A DNA stretch of 64,000 nucleotides from Verrucomicrobiota bacterium (GCA_003152315.1 PLZV01000003.1:159-64158); one strand, 5' to 3'; counted from the stretch's first letter, positions 35,810 to 44,997 are shown. The notes: a model not told the origin generated them from the letters alone. Numbers and translations are program-made.

Positions 35810-36940
35810 TCAGCGCACGCCGGCTCTGTCCAAAATCGATTGCAATACCTTTGGTGCGTCGAGTCTTTCCTCCGCCAGCTTCCGCGCAGCCATGCTGTGC
35901 GCGGCGTAATCCGCGTTGATTGACTCAATGCCCCGCACCGCTTCCTCAAGGGTCGTAAATGTGAGTAGCCCTTTTCCCGTCGGCAGGTGTTTGCCAAGAC
36001 CCGTGTCCTGAACCAACACGGGCCGACCGGAGGCGAGATAACACGCCGTGCGGTCGCTCAGCCAGCCGCTCCATGTCTTCACGTAACCGTGCTTGGCCAC
36101 GCTGAACTCCGCGCGCGACCCCTGAATGTAGGAACGATAGCCGTCGCGTCCGCCTGCCGCTTTGTGAGGGTTCACGAGTTGCCAACTATTCGTCCGGAGC
36201 GCCGCGAGATCGTCCGTCTCGGTCTGGTGGATCAGCAGCGCAAGTTCGATGGGCTGCGGTGTCTTGCGGGGCAACTCCACAAACTTGAGGAACTCATCGC
36301 ACTTCGGTCCATACATCTCGTCCTTCCACACCGCATACTGGCCGCGCCACTGGCCAATCGTCGTGAAGTTTTTGGCGTTGGCGTCGGTTTGCGCCGGCCA
36401 ATACTCCAGCGCCACGGGCGGCATGAACGTCTGCCATTCGATCCCGCGCAACGGGATGCCAAAGTCGGACTGCCCGACGTTGAGGCCAACGGTGAAGAAG
36501 AGGTTGTGCTTGCTGAGGTCCATGTCCCACTCGTGCGCCCAGATTTGCGTGAAGCCGGGATCCAGATCGAAATACGCTCGACGCTGGGTGCGACGCAGCA
36601 GTTCGTCGTCTTTCAGGGCGCCGCAAAGATTAATCAGCAACACCGCATCGCCGCAAAGCGAATGCAGCAAGCGCTCCGTCATTCCAAAGATCTTTTGGCT
36701 GTCGTAGAGGACCGCCCAGTGATCTCCGAGTCCGAATTGTTCGCACTGCGCGCGAAACCCAGCGACCATCTCGTCAAGCGAGCGTTGGGCGCCTTTCTTC
36801 GGCGACCCGAGAACATCCAGCCAGAACACCTCGAAACCCAGCGCCCGCAAACCCGCGGCGTAATGCAGGTTGAGCCACTGCATCCCGCCGCCTTCGAGAT
36901 AGCCCGCGCCCCACGTGCTGGTGACAATGACCTTCTTCAT
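35810..36940 (-). CDS. Glycosyltransferase-like protein (GT-B fold)
   Basis: Start set at the ATG at 36940, whose ATGA overlaps the ABC exporter stop by 4 bp; the product has 376 residues. The start (KVIVTSTWGAGYLEGGGMQW) and the C-terminus (YLASGRPVLVQDTGLGKHLP, FTTLEEAVRGIESINADYAA) match GT-B glycosyltransferases and CgeB-like proteins. The latter motif is the nucleotide-sugar-binding Glu/Gly region. The substrate is unknown. With the ABC exporter it may make and export a surface glycolipid or polymer. There is no signal or membrane segment, so it is cytoplasmic. Confidence 0.7.
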   Translation of the reverse strand: MKKVIVTSTWGAGYLEGGGMQWLNLHYAAGLRALGFEVFWLDVLGSPKKGAQRSLDEMVAGFRAQCEQFGLGDHWAVLYDSQKIFGMTERLLHSLCGDAVLLINLCGALKDDELLRRTQRRAYFDLDPGFTQIWAHEWDMDLSKHNLFFTVGLNVGQSDFGIPLRGIEWQTFMPPVALEYWPAQTDANAKNFTTIGQWRGQYAVWKDEMYGPKCDEFLKFVELPRKTPQPIELALLIHQTETDDLAALRTNSWQLVNPHKAAGGRDGYRSYIQGSRAEFSVAKHGYVKTWSGWLSDRTACYLASGRPVLVQDTGLGKHLPTGKGLLTFTTLEEAVRGIESINADYAAHSMAARKLAEERLDAPKVLQSILDRAGVR

Positions 36941-38715
36941 TGTGGCGGCGCGCCGAACTGCAGTTCGCACACCCGCGCATAGTGCCCACCACGCGCCACC
37001 AACTCGTCGTGCCGGCCGCGTTCGACAATTTGACCATCGTGCAGGACGAGCAGCAAGTCCGCCTGCCGCACGGTCGATAACCGATGCGCCACCACGAATA
37101 CCGTGCGCCCCTGCCGCAGGCGCTCAAGCGAACGCAACACCGCCACCTCCGTCTCGGAATCGAGCGCGGCGGTCGGTTCATCGAGAATCAGAATCGGCGA
37201 ATTCTTCAGGAACGCCCGCGCCAGCGCGAGGCGTTGCCGCTGCCCACCCGAAAGCGTTACCCCGCGCTCGCCAATCGGCGTGTCGTAACCCTGCGGCATC
37301 GCCCGGATGAACTCGTCGGCCTCGGCGGCGCGCGCCGCCTCCAGGATTTCGTCCAGCGTCGCCGCGGGCCGACCGTAGGCGATGTTGTCGCGCACAGAAG
37401 TCGAGAACAGCACCGGCTCCTGCGGCACGATGCCAATCTGGCGCCGCAACGACCGATACTGAAACTCGCGAATGTCCTGCCCGTCGAGCAACACGCGGCC
37501 TTTCTGCGGATCGTAAAAGCGTAGCAACAGGCTCAATAGCGTCGATTTACCCACGCCGCTCGGCCCGACGAGTGCCACCATTTGGCCAGGTCGCGCTTCG
37601 AAGTCGACACCCTTCAGGACAGGATGATCCGTAACATAACCAAACCACACGCCCTCGAACCGCACGACGCCGTTGCACCGCGTGAGCGGTCGGGCGCCCG
37701 GTTTGTCGCCTATCGTCGGTTTCGTTTCGAGAATCTCGATGACGCGACGGAATGGCGTGAGCGCGCCCTGAACCGCCGTGGCGATGCCGCTGATTGTGCT
37801 CATTGGGCCGTAGAGCATCCCGACGTAGGTGATAAAGACAAGCAATTCACCGATGCTGAGCCGCCCCGCCAGCACGCGTTGGCCGCCGATCCAGATCATC
37901 GCCACCGTGCCCACCGCCGTGATCAGCCCGACGACGAACGACGACATTACCTGTACCTTCGTCATCCGCACGTTGGCGTCCACACTTTGCGCCGCGCCTG
38001 TGCTGAAGCGCCGCACCTCATCTTCCTCGCGCGCAAACGCCTGGATGGTGCGGATGGCCGAGAGCGACTCCTGAATCATCGCGCTGACCTTGCTCTCGTG
38101 CGTGTAATACTCGGTCGAAACATCCGTCATCAAGCGATTGTAGCGCTTGATGGTCAACGCCAACGCGGGTGCAATGGCTAGTGCCAACAGCGTCAGCACG
38201 ACGTCGAGATGCAGCATCCAAATCATCATCCCGATCAATGTCGCAATGGCCGACACCAACGGGATGAGGCCGCCATTGAAAATGGTCTGGATGGAATACG
38301 TGTCCCACGTCACGCGGTAAATCGAATCGCCCACCGCGCGGCTGTCGTGGAACACCAGGCTCAGTTTTTGCAAATGTTCATACACACGGAACCGCAACTC
38401 CTGCGTCATCCGCAGTCCCGCGCGCACAAGATACGTCGTACCCCACGCACCCAACCCGCCGCGCACGACATTGATGACCAGGAGCGCCAGGCAGACGGTG
38501 AGCAACGCCGCCGGCTTGTTATCAGCGAACCCGGCCAGCGATGCCGGCATGGGCACCGAGCCGAGAATACTGTCGACAATAATCTTTAACGGCCACGGTT
38601 GCAGCAAGCTTGCGGCAATGCTGAACAACGTCAACACCAGCCCGACCAGCGCGACGCGCTGCTGGCCGCGAATCAGCGACCAGGCGTGTGGCCAAAGTTT
38701 GGGCGTTTCGTTCAT
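36937..38715 (-). CDS. ABC exporter, fused permease and ATPase (MsbA-like)
   Basis: Start set at the ATG at 38715, giving 592 residues; this ATG overlaps the pyrD stop by 4 bp. The N-terminal half has six membrane helices (RVALVGLVLTLFSIAASLLQ, LLTVCLALLVINVV). The ATPase has Walker A GPSGVGKSTLL, Q-loop, signature LSGGQRQRLALARAF, Walker B ILILDEPTAALD and switch His (VAHRLSTV). It is a half-transporter that works as a homodimer and exports lipids, peptides or polymers. The next gene downstream is a glycosyltransferase, which suggests a lipid or glycan substrate. The longer frame upstream has no support. Confidence 0.9.
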   Translation of the reverse strand: MNETPKLWPHAWSLIRGQQRVALVGLVLTLFSIAASLLQPWPLKIIVDSILGSVPMPASLAGFADNKPAALLTVCLALLVINVVRGGLGAWGTTYLVRAGLRMTQELRFRVYEHLQKLSLVFHDSRAVGDSIYRVTWDTYSIQTIFNGGLIPLVSAIATLIGMMIWMLHLDVVLTLLALAIAPALALTIKRYNRLMTDVSTEYYTHESKVSAMIQESLSAIRTIQAFAREEDEVRRFSTGAAQSVDANVRMTKVQVMSSFVVGLITAVGTVAMIWIGGQRVLAGRLSIGELLVFITYVGMLYGPMSTISGIATAVQGALTPFRRVIEILETKPTIGDKPGARPLTRCNGVVRFEGVWFGYVTDHPVLKGVDFEARPGQMVALVGPSGVGKSTLLSLLLRFYDPQKGRVLLDGQDIREFQYRSLRRQIGIVPQEPVLFSTSVRDNIAYGRPAATLDEILEAARAAEADEFIRAMPQGYDTPIGERGVTLSGGQRQRLALARAFLKNSPILILDEPTAALDSETEVAVLRSLERLRQGRTVFVVAHRLSTVRQADLLLVLHDGQIVERGRHDELVARGGHYARVCELQFGAPPQ

Positions 38716-39743
38716 TCCGTTCCCACAGCTTCGGCTATGCTGCCAAATCCATCGCGTGCAAGCAATCGCAGTAGTCCGCGATTGATGTTTCGCACGATGG
38801 CGGGACCCTCGTAGATCATCCCCGTCCAAACCTCAATCAGGCTCGCGCCCGCGCGGATCTTCTCGTAGGCGTCTTCCGCCGTGAAAATGCCTCCGACACC
38901 AATGATCGGGAGCTTGCCCTGGTTTTGACGCGAAACGTGACGGATACATTCAGTGGCCCGCGCCCGCAGCGGCGCACCGCTCAATCCACCCTCCGGCGGC
39001 GTTGGATGATCAATGGTTGTATTCGTGGCGACAATACCCGCGATTCCATGCTTCTGAACCAGAGTAATCACATCATCGATTTGGTCGAAGCTCAGGTCGG
39101 GGGCGATCTTCAAAAGGATGGGAACCTGTTCGTGAAGCTGCGCCAGCAAGGCATCGAGCATTTCCTTGTCCTGCAACTTCCGCAGGCCGGGTGTATTGGG
39201 TGAACTGACGTTAATAATGAAAAAATCCGCGCGATCATGAAGTTTATGGAGAGTGGCTGCATAACTTTCGCCGGCGCGCGTCAGATCCACCTCGCGGTTT
39301 TTTCCGATATTAACGCCGATGGGGATGCGGTGCGGGGTCGGCGAGATGCGCGCTGCAATCGCGTCGGCGCCATCGTTATTAAAGCCCATGCGATTGATGA
39401 GCGCGTGTTGGGTAACCTGCCGAAAAAGACGGGGCGGTTCGGCACCGGGCTGCGCCTGCGAAGTCACGCTGCCGACCTCAACAAAACCGAACCCCAACGC
39501 CGGCCACAGTTCCAGCCCGAGCGCGTTCTTGTCGTAGCCCGCACCCAGTCCAACAGGATTCGGAAAATCGATCCCAAACACAGTTTGGCGAAGCCGTCGG
39601 TCCTCCACCAGGAAGACACTCTCGACGGCATCAGAAGCGATGCGGGAACGGCCCAGCGAGGCGACAAGATTCAAAGCCCGCTCATGGGCAACTTCGGGAT
39701 CGGCCCGGTAGAGCCAGGGACGCACCAACGCCTTGTAGAACAT
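38712..39743 (-). CDS. pyrD: Quinone-dependent dihydroorotate dehydrogenase
   Basis: Start set at the ATG at 39743, giving 343 residues, normal for class 2. Motifs: N-terminal amphipathic membrane anchor (FYKALVRPWLYRADPEVAHE), FPNPVGLGAGYDKNA, catalytic Ser site INVSSPNTPGLR, ATNTTIDHP and the FMN site IIGVGGIFTAEDAYEKIRAG. It oxidises dihydroorotate to orotate and passes electrons to the quinone pool on the inner face of the inner membrane. It starts the long overlapping minus-strand run (ABC, glycosyltransferase, RluA, MFS). The nearby carB genes belong to the same pyrimidine pathway but are not adjacent. Confidence 0.95.
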   Translation of the reverse strand: MFYKALVRPWLYRADPEVAHERALNLVASLGRSRIASDAVESVFLVEDRRLRQTVFGIDFPNPVGLGAGYDKNALGLELWPALGFGFVEVGSVTSQAQPGAEPPRLFRQVTQHALINRMGFNNDGADAIAARISPTPHRIPIGVNIGKNREVDLTRAGESYAATLHKLHDRADFFIINVSSPNTPGLRKLQDKEMLDALLAQLHEQVPILLKIAPDLSFDQIDDVITLVQKHGIAGIVATNTTIDHPTPPEGGLSGAPLRARATECIRHVSRQNQGKLPIIGVGGIFTAEDAYEKIRAGASLIEVWTGMIYEGPAIVRNINRGLLRLLARDGFGSIAEAVGTE

Positions 39744-39822
39744 TCTGCTACCATGGCAAATCGGCTGAACGCTTGCTATATTATTGTGTTGGGGTGATAG
39801 TACTGGCGTGAAACCTCGAGCC

Positions 39823-40347
39823 ATGATGCCCGAAGTTCAGAAATACATCGAATACGCATCGGGGTATCTCGACCTGAAGATGTACGAGGACGCGATGCGG
39901 GAAGCCGACAAAGCGCTGGCGCTCGCCCCCGATCTTCCGCAAGCCATCGTCATCAAGTCCGCCGCATTGTGCCAGGCCAACCGGTTGAGCGAGGCCGAGC
40001 CATTCATGGCCCAGCTTGCCGAGTTGAATCCCCGCGATTCCGCGATTTGGATCAACCTCGCCTACATCCGTCGTCGGACGCAATCGGTCGACGCCGCGGT
40101 AGACACGTTGCAGCGCGCGTTTGACGCCAATCCGCAAGACGCGCTGGCCCACTACAATATGGCCTGTTACCGCGCCGTCCAGCACCGCCAGCAGGAAGCG
40201 ATTGAACTGCTACAGAACGCCTTGCACCTCGATCCGAAATTGAAGGCGCTCGCCAAGGCCGAACCCGACTTCGCGGGGCTGCGTGAACTACCCGCCTTCC
40301 AGAAACTGCTCGGCAGTCGCGGACTTCCGTCCGGCGCGTCCCGGTAA
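39823..40347 (+). CDS. TPR-repeat protein
   Basis: About 174 residues, helical, with three or four tetratricopeptide repeats (YLDLKMYEDAMREADKALAL, LNPRDSAIWINLAYIRRRTQ, VDTLQRAFDANPQDALAHYN). No signal peptide is evident, so it is probably cytoplasmic and mediates protein contacts. The start is uncertain: tandem ATGs at 39823 and 39826 lack a good ribosome site, and the frame is open from 39784. It is divergent from pyrD and lies 126 bp before the first bactofilin gene. No partner can be named. Confidence 0.75.
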   Translation: MMPEVQKYIEYASGYLDLKMYEDAMREADKALALAPDLPQAIVIKSAALCQANRLSEAEPFMAQLAELNPRDSAIWINLAYIRRRTQSVDAAVDTLQRAFDANPQDALAHYNMACYRAVQHRQQEAIELLQNALHLDPKLKALAKAEPDFAGLRELPAFQKLLGSRGLPSGASR

Positions 40348-40473
40348 TTCTTGCAATCCCTGGTCTTTCGTCTTGTCATGCCTGCCGGTTTTTGCGACTC
40401 TCGCCCCAGCGAGTTTGGGCGGCGCGCACATATGCGCGTCTAAATTGAGCAGGTAACTTGGAGGAAGGCAGTT

Positions 40474-40908
40474 ATGGACAACAGCACACCCCCGCAGTCA
40501 GTCATTTCCAGCGAAGTCGAAATCACCGGTACGATCAAAAGCTCCGGCTCCATCCGCATCGATGGCAAGCTGGAGGGTGAATTGCACTGCACCGGCGACG
40601 CCGTCATCGGCAAGGCCGCGCAAATCAAGGGCAATCTTGTGGTCACTTCGGCGACCATCGAAGGCGCGGTGCAGGGCAACGTCACCGCCAAGGACCGTAT
40701 TGAGATGAAATCCTCCGCCCGCGTGACAGGCGACATCCGCGCCAAACGGCTCAGCGTCGAGGATGGCGTGACCTTCATCGGTCGCTCCGAGGTCAATCCT
40801 TCCGGCTCGCCGCTCAGCGCGGCCGCGCCGATAATGAGCGAATCGACCGAATCCGCCAACGACGAGCACGCCGAGGCGGCGACCGTCCGGTCTTTCGCGC
40901 GGCGCTAA
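40474..40908 (+). CDS. Bactofilin
   Basis: 144 residues behind a strong ribosome site (GGAGGAAGG). The core is the beta-helix bactofilin domain (EITGTIKSSGSIRIDGKLEG, VIGKAAQIKGNLVVTSATIE, GAVQGNVTAKDRIEMKSSAR) with short flexible ends. Bactofilins polymerise without nucleotides and organise cell shape, stalks or polar complexes in Gram-negative bacteria. It is followed by a second, longer bactofilin 44 bp later; together they probably copolymerise. It is cytoplasmic or membrane-associated. Confidence 0.92.
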   Translation: MDNSTPPQSVISSEVEITGTIKSSGSIRIDGKLEGELHCTGDAVIGKAAQIKGNLVVTSATIEGAVQGNVTAKDRIEMKSSARVTGDIRAKRLSVEDGVTFIGRSEVNPSGSPLSAAAPIMSESTESANDEHAEAATVRSFARR

Positions 40909-40952
40909 TGTGCCGTGCCGGCCGGCGGCACGTGTTCTTATGGGAGTGAGCT

Positions 40953-41696
40953 GTGCCCAAGAACCGCAAGGTCAACACACTCGATAGTTACGCGACGATC
41001 CGGGCCGTCGCGCGCACCAAACCTGTGCCCGGCTCGCCGCCTTCCGCGCCGGCTGCCGACGAAGCAACCCCCGCCGATGCGCCACCGACTGACCCGCAAA
41101 AGACCGGCGCACGCGTGGCGCGGACTACGGTTCCCGTCAAACACCACATCGAGTGCTACGAGTGCGGTTACAAGTTTCAGGTGCATGGCCGCGCGACAAC
41201 CACCCACTGTCCCAAGTGCCGCGTGCTGCTGGATTTCAAGGATCATCTCATCGACTCGGAGTGGGTGGAGACAATCAAGACGGCAGGCACCATTCGCCTC
41301 ACCGCCACGGGCGTGCTGAAGAGCGGGGACTTGATTGGCGCGGAGGTGATCATCGAGGGGATCATCGAAGGCGGACGAGCCCGCGCCCTGCGAACCATCG
41401 AACTGGGTGCCGGCGCGATTTTCTCGGAGAAAGCCGTGTCCGCCCCCGATCTCCGCATCGCGCCGGGGGCGGAGTTTAAGTTCAAGCAGGATACCAAATA
41501 CCGCAATGTCGAGATCTTCGGCACCCTCCACGCCAAACTCGAATCCACAGGAATCATTACCGTGAGACCCGGCGGCCTGCTGTCGGGCGAGGTTCAAGCC
41601 CAGCATCTCGTGGTGGAAGACGGTGGTGGACTGAAAGCGATGCTGCGCATTGCCCCCAAATTGGAAGCCGTCCCCGAAGGCCAAGAAACCGCCTAA
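40953..41696 (+). CDS. Bactofilin with N-terminal zinc ribbon
   Basis: 247 residues from the GTG at 40953 (ribosome site GGGAGTGA). A disordered Ala/Pro stretch of ~50 residues is followed by a zinc ribbon (IECYECGYKFQVHG, HCPKCRVLLDF, C-x2-C twice) and then the bactofilin beta-helix (TGVLKSGDLIGAEVIIEGII, GGLLSGEVQAQHLVVEDG). The ribbon is uncommon for the family and may bind nucleic acid, protein or zinc. It is cotranscribed with the bactofilin before it and overlaps the carB C-half stop by 4 bp at the convergent end. Confidence 0.85.
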   Translation: MPKNRKVNTLDSYATIRAVARTKPVPGSPPSAPAADEATPADAPPTDPQKTGARVARTTVPVKHHIECYECGYKFQVHGRATTTHCPKCRVLLDFKDHLIDSEWVETIKTAGTIRLTATGVLKSGDLIGAEVIIEGIIEGGRARALRTIELGAGAIFSEKAVSAPDLRIAPGAEFKFKQDTKYRNVEIFGTLHAKLESTGIITVRPGGLLSGEVQAQHLVVEDGGGLKAMLRIAPKLEAVPEGQETA

Positions 41697-43501
41697 ACAC
41701 CCCGCAACGCGGCGTGGTATTCCTGCAGTGAACAAACGGTGAGGCCTTTTTCGCGGAACGCTTTGATCCCCAACAACGCGGCGTTGGCGCCCGCCAGCGT
41801 CGTCATGATTGAAATTTTATGTATGATGGCGGCGGTACGGATCTGGACTTCGTCGGCGCGCGGCGTCTGGCCGGCGGGCGTGTTGATGATGAGGTTGACT
41901 TCTCCGTTCTTGATCATGTCGAGCACGTTCGGGCGCCCTTCGGTGAGCTTGAAGAGAAATTGAACCTTGATCCCGTTCTCCTCCAGAATCTTGGCTGTGC
42001 CACCGGTGGCGCACAACTCGAAGCCGAGGTCGCAGAACCCCTTCGCGACCGGCACGACGAGGTTCTTGTCGGAGTCGCGCACACTGATAAAAATCCGGCC
42101 CTTCTGCGGCAGCGCCGGCGCGGCGGCCATTTGTGATTTGGCGTAAGCCACGCCCCAATCCTCGCCGATACCCATCACTTCGCCCGTCGACCGCATCTCG
42201 GGACCCAGTAGGATGTCCTGACCGGGAAACTTGTTAAACGGGAAAACGGATTCCTTCACACAATAGTACTTCGGCCAGATTTCCTTCGTAAATCCGAGTT
42301 CGGGGAGCTTCTTGCCGGTCATCACCTTGGCGCCGAGCTTGGCCAGTGGTACGCCAATGGCCTTGCTGACGAACGGGACGGTCCGCGACGCGCGCGGGTT
42401 CACTTCCAGCACCCAGACATTCGTGCCCTTCACCGCAAACTGCACGTTCATGAGGCCGGCGACTTCCAATTCGCGCGCCATCGCCTCGGTGTAACGGCGC
42501 ATCGTGTCGATGTTCTCAGGCCAGATCGAATGCGGCGGCAACACCATGGCCGCATCGCCGCTGTGACAACCCGCAAACTCGATGTGCTCCAGCATTCCTC
42601 CAACCACGACCGTGTTGCCCCCAACGCCGATGTCAGCAATGCAATCCACGTCCACTTCGAAGGCTTCTTCCAGGAATTTGTCCACCAGCACGGGCCGTTC
42701 GGGCGACGCCTCGACGGCAAAGCGCATGTAGTGGCGGACTTCGTCATCGCTGTACACGATCTGCATCGCGCGCCCGCCGAGCACGAATGACGGACGCACC
42801 AGCACGGGATAACCAACCTTGTGCGCAGCCGCGAGCGCTTCGTCTTCATTGGTGGCCAGGCCATTCGGCGGTTGCGGGATGCCGAGCTTGGTGAGCATCG
42901 CGGAAAACATCTTGCGGTCCTCGGCCATCTCAATGCTCTGAGGCGAGGTTCCGATGATGTTGACGCCGTTTTTCTGCAGTCCCAGCGCGAGGTTGAGCGG
43001 TGTTTGCCCGCCGAATTGCGCGATCGCGCCCCAGCATTGCTCGCGCTCGTAAATGTGCAGCACGTCTTCCAGCGTCAGCGGCTCGAAGAACAGCTTGTCG
43101 CTGGTATCGTAGTCGGTGGAGACCGTCTCGGGGTTTGAGTTCACCATGATGGTCTCGATCCCCAGTTCCTTCAGCGCGAACGCCGCATGCACGCAGCAGT
43201 AGTCAAACTCGATGCCCTGCCCGATGCGGTTCGGCCCGCCACCAAGGATCATCACCTTGCGTGTATCCGTCTTCCGCACCTCATCGTCGCCCGTATCGTA
43301 GGTGGAATAATAATACGGTGTGTAAGCCTCAAATTCCGCCGCGCACGTGTCCACCAGCCGGTACGACGGCACGAGCCCGATCTTCTTGCGCAACGCCCGC
43401 ACCTCGTCCTCCGTGCTCCCCACCAGCGTCGCAATCTGCCGGTCGGAAAACCCCATGGACTTGGCTTTCTGAAGAAGTGACTGCTTGTGAATGCTCGCCA
43501 T
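41693..43501 (-). CDS. carB: Carbamoyl-phosphate synthase large subunit, C-terminal half as its own gene
   Basis: 602 residues with its own ATG at 43501 and stop at 41693. It begins inside the oligomerisation region (LLQKAKSMGFSDRQIATLVG) and has the second ATP-grasp synthetase (MILGGGPNRIGQGIEFDYC, VLVRPSFVLGGRAMQIVYSD, WVLEVNPRASRTVPFVSKAI). It ends with the MGS-type allosteric domain (FELCATGGTAKILEENGI). In most bacteria this is the second half of one ~1075-residue protein; here the first half is at 49071-50534. The two should associate to make carbamoyl phosphate from glutamine, bicarbonate and ATP with CarA, which is not in the window. Each half has a sensible end, so both look functional. 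Confidence 0.95.
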   Translation of the reverse strand: MASIHKQSLLQKAKSMGFSDRQIATLVGSTEDEVRALRKKIGLVPSYRLVDTCAAEFEAYTPYYYSTYDTGDDEVRKTDTRKVMILGGGPNRIGQGIEFDYCCVHAAFALKELGIETIMVNSNPETVSTDYDTSDKLFFEPLTLEDVLHIYEREQCWGAIAQFGGQTPLNLALGLQKNGVNIIGTSPQSIEMAEDRKMFSAMLTKLGIPQPPNGLATNEDEALAAAHKVGYPVLVRPSFVLGGRAMQIVYSDDEVRHYMRFAVEASPERPVLVDKFLEEAFEVDVDCIADIGVGGNTVVVGGMLEHIEFAGCHSGDAAMVLPPHSIWPENIDTMRRYTEAMARELEVAGLMNVQFAVKGTNVWVLEVNPRASRTVPFVSKAIGVPLAKLGAKVMTGKKLPELGFTKEIWPKYYCVKESVFPFNKFPGQDILLGPEMRSTGEVMGIGEDWGVAYAKSQMAAAPALPQKGRIFISVRDSDKNLVVPVAKGFCDLGFELCATGGTAKILEENGIKVQFLFKLTEGRPNVLDMIKNGEVNLIINTPAGQTPRADEVQIRTAAIIHKISIMTTLAGANAALLGIKAFREKGLTVCSLQEYHAALRGV

Positions 43502-43636
43502 CGCCCGCGACCTTAGCGAAGCCTCGCGGTTTTGACAAGTGGCCGGTTAATCCGGGACGAGCCAATGTAAAAGGCGCGGAAACCAAATTGGCAGCAGTTA
43601 CCGGAGGGCTACGGCCTCTCCGCTTTGAACGATTTG

Positions 43637-43652
43637 CGAACCTTAAGGTTCG
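43637..43652. repeat. 16-bp perfect palindrome upstream of carB C-half
   Basis: CGAACCTTAAGGTTCG reads the same on both strands. It lies in the 200-bp gap between the carB C-half start and a small membrane protein gene. It could be an operator or a REP unit; nothing decides between them. Confidence 0.4.
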
Positions 43653-43701
43653 AACTTCCGAGGGTCTTCGCGCCTGATTGTGTGGGCGTATCGTTTTTGT
43701 T

Positions 43702-44049
43702 ATGCTTTGGTTTGTGCCAGTGAAAACACCCAAATTTTCCGTTAAGACTACCGCTCTGGTTTCTGTCGCAGTCTTTCTGTTTCATCTCACTATTTTGTGC
43801 GCCTCCCTACTCAAGCTGAATGCCAAGATTTGGAGCGTTTACAAGAATTACTGCGATACGTTCGATCTGACGTTTTTCGGCCTGTATTGCTTCACTTTCA
43901 TAATTGCCTTAGCCGTTTGGTTTTTCGCAGATGCTCCAGCCTCCAAGAGAGCGTTGTACGCTGGTGTGCTGTTTCCGCTTTATTTTGTGATTTCGTTAGT
44001 TGCTTGCATTATCGTCTGCCACGTCTATGCGGTAGGCGTTTGGGGTTAG
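43702..44049 (+). CDS. Small hypothetical membrane protein
   Basis: 115 residues from the ATG at 43702, with three membrane helices (VSVAVFLFHLTILCASLLKL, LYCFTFIIALAVWFFADAPA, LFPLYFVISLVACIIVCHVY). No family is recognised. The DNA is richer in A+T and runs of T than the neighbouring core genes, which fits recent arrival. It is inside the accessory stretch between the carB halves. The ribosome site is weak, and an upstream TTG at 43678 is possible. Confidence 0.5.
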   Translation: MLWFVPVKTPKFSVKTTALVSVAVFLFHLTILCASLLKLNAKIWSVYKNYCDTFDLTFFGLYCFTFIIALAVWFFADAPASKRALYAGVLFPLYFVISLVACIIVCHVYAVGVWG

Positions 44050-44125
44050 CTCCCCAGACAGGGCTCGAACATTCGGCTAGAACAGCCATACATCTACATT
44101 CCGTCAACGCATTCGCTTAAGTGCT

Positions 44126-44329
44126 TCAGCGGCGAGAAGCGACCTGTGTCTGGGGCGACTCGGTAGCGGAGCGGATTTCGTAGAGGTGGTAGCCGATTTC
44201 GCGGGCGGCCTGGATGGTCTCGGTGTAGGGCGTGTCGGCCACGTCGACGAAGCCGTTTTGGTAATTCTCGCCATCGAGCGTTTGGCCTGTGGTCGGCTCG
44301 TCGCGGCGGGCGGGGCGATGGGAGTTCAT
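44126..44329 (-). pseudogene. Duplicated 3' end of the GH50-like gene
   Basis: Positions 44126-44306 align without gaps to 44998-45178, the 3' end of the hydrolase gene, with about 14 base changes that are nearly all transitions and mostly silent. The encoded tails differ at only about three residues (for example SATESPQTQ against SATEPSQTQ). So this is the tail of a second, formerly selected copy that has lost everything upstream. Its frame is open from an ATG at 44329 that overlaps the toxin stop by ATGA, which may be chance. Confidence 0.8.
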
Positions 44330-44670
44330 TTCAAGCTGAAGAGACGTTTCAGTTTTGCGTCCACTTCGGTGAGTATGGCCGGTGGCAATTCACCCAATTC
44401 TCGCTGGATCACCGCAGTCGTGATGGTCATCAGCCGATGCAAACGCAGTGCCGAGGAGACGCGCAGCCCGGTCGTGGCAAAGATGGATGACCTCTCGTCC
44501 AAAACCAAATCGGAATCCAGAAGTGGTGTGGGAACCTGGCTTGTGATAAACGCCACCACCACATGCCGATGCAGGCCGATGGGTTCTGTGAGGCAAACGG
44601 CGGGGCGCACCTTCGTGGCGGACAGGTCATCGAAGGGAAACGGCAGGAGGACTACTTTACCGCGAATCAT
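44326..44670 (-). CDS. PemK/MazF-type toxin
   Basis: 114 residues. The start MIRGKVVLLPFPFDDLSATK and RPAVCLTEP are characteristic of the PemK/MazF fold (V-L-x-P-F-P-F-x-D, K-x-R-P-x-x-x-L), and the centre has VVVAFITSQVP. Family members are sequence-specific mRNA endoribonucleases neutralised by a cognate antitoxin. The gene overlaps the antitoxin upstream by 14 bp, the normal order (antitoxin first). The pair is in the accessory insert between the carB halves and is flanked by copies of the hydrolase tail. Confidence 0.82.
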   Translation of the reverse strand: MIRGKVVLLPFPFDDLSATKVRPAVCLTEPIGLHRHVVVAFITSQVPTPLLDSDLVLDERSSIFATTGLRVSSALRLHRLMTITTAVIQRELGELPPAILTEVDAKLKRLFSLK

Positions 44671-44899
44671 GGAACGGTTTCCCGTCGGTCGGGTCGTAAA
44701 GGTCTTCTGCCGGATCCTTCAAGAAATCGAAGGCGGGGTTGGCAGCCGCGAACTGCATCCACCGTCGTTCGTCCGTCTCTCCGTTTTCCGCCACGAGAAT
44801 CAGGACACGGACCTGGCTCGGGCCATCAATCGGGAGCGCTTCAGACACGTGGAGCCGATGCTGTTCGTCAACCGTTCCTGTTGTTTCCACCGCTTTCAT
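44657..44899 (-). CDS. Antitoxin partner
   Basis: 80 residues, acidic. The first half is a small beta domain (VETTGTVDEQHRLHVSEALP, QVRVLILVAENGETDE) and the second a helical, extended tail (FDFLKDPAEDLYDPTDGKPF) as expected for a toxin-blocking peptide. Similar proteins with FDFL-DP-ED and DGKPF precede PemK/MazF genes in other genomes. It probably binds the promoter and autoregulates. It overlaps the toxin by 14 bp. The type of DNA-binding fold was not determined. Confidence 0.75.
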   Translation of the reverse strand: MKAVETTGTVDEQHRLHVSEALPIDGPSQVRVLILVAENGETDERRWMQFAAANPAFDFLKDPAEDLYDPTDGKPFHDSR

Positions 44900-44961
44900 A
44901 CTCGTTATCTAATCATATCGCGATGCTGAATTCAATGACTCAATCCGTAAAGCGGCTAACA

Positions 44962-44980
44962 AACAGGCGAGACACCTGTT
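44962..44980 (-). terminator. Weak hairpin after the hydrolase gene
   Basis: On the minus strand AACAGG-TGTCTCG-CCTGTT is followed by TGTTAG, a short T-containing run. It lies 18 bp after the hydrolase stop and before the antitoxin, so it may end the hydrolase transcript. The 6-bp stem is short. Confidence 0.4.
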
Positions 44981-44997
44981 CAGCTTGGAAAACTGCG

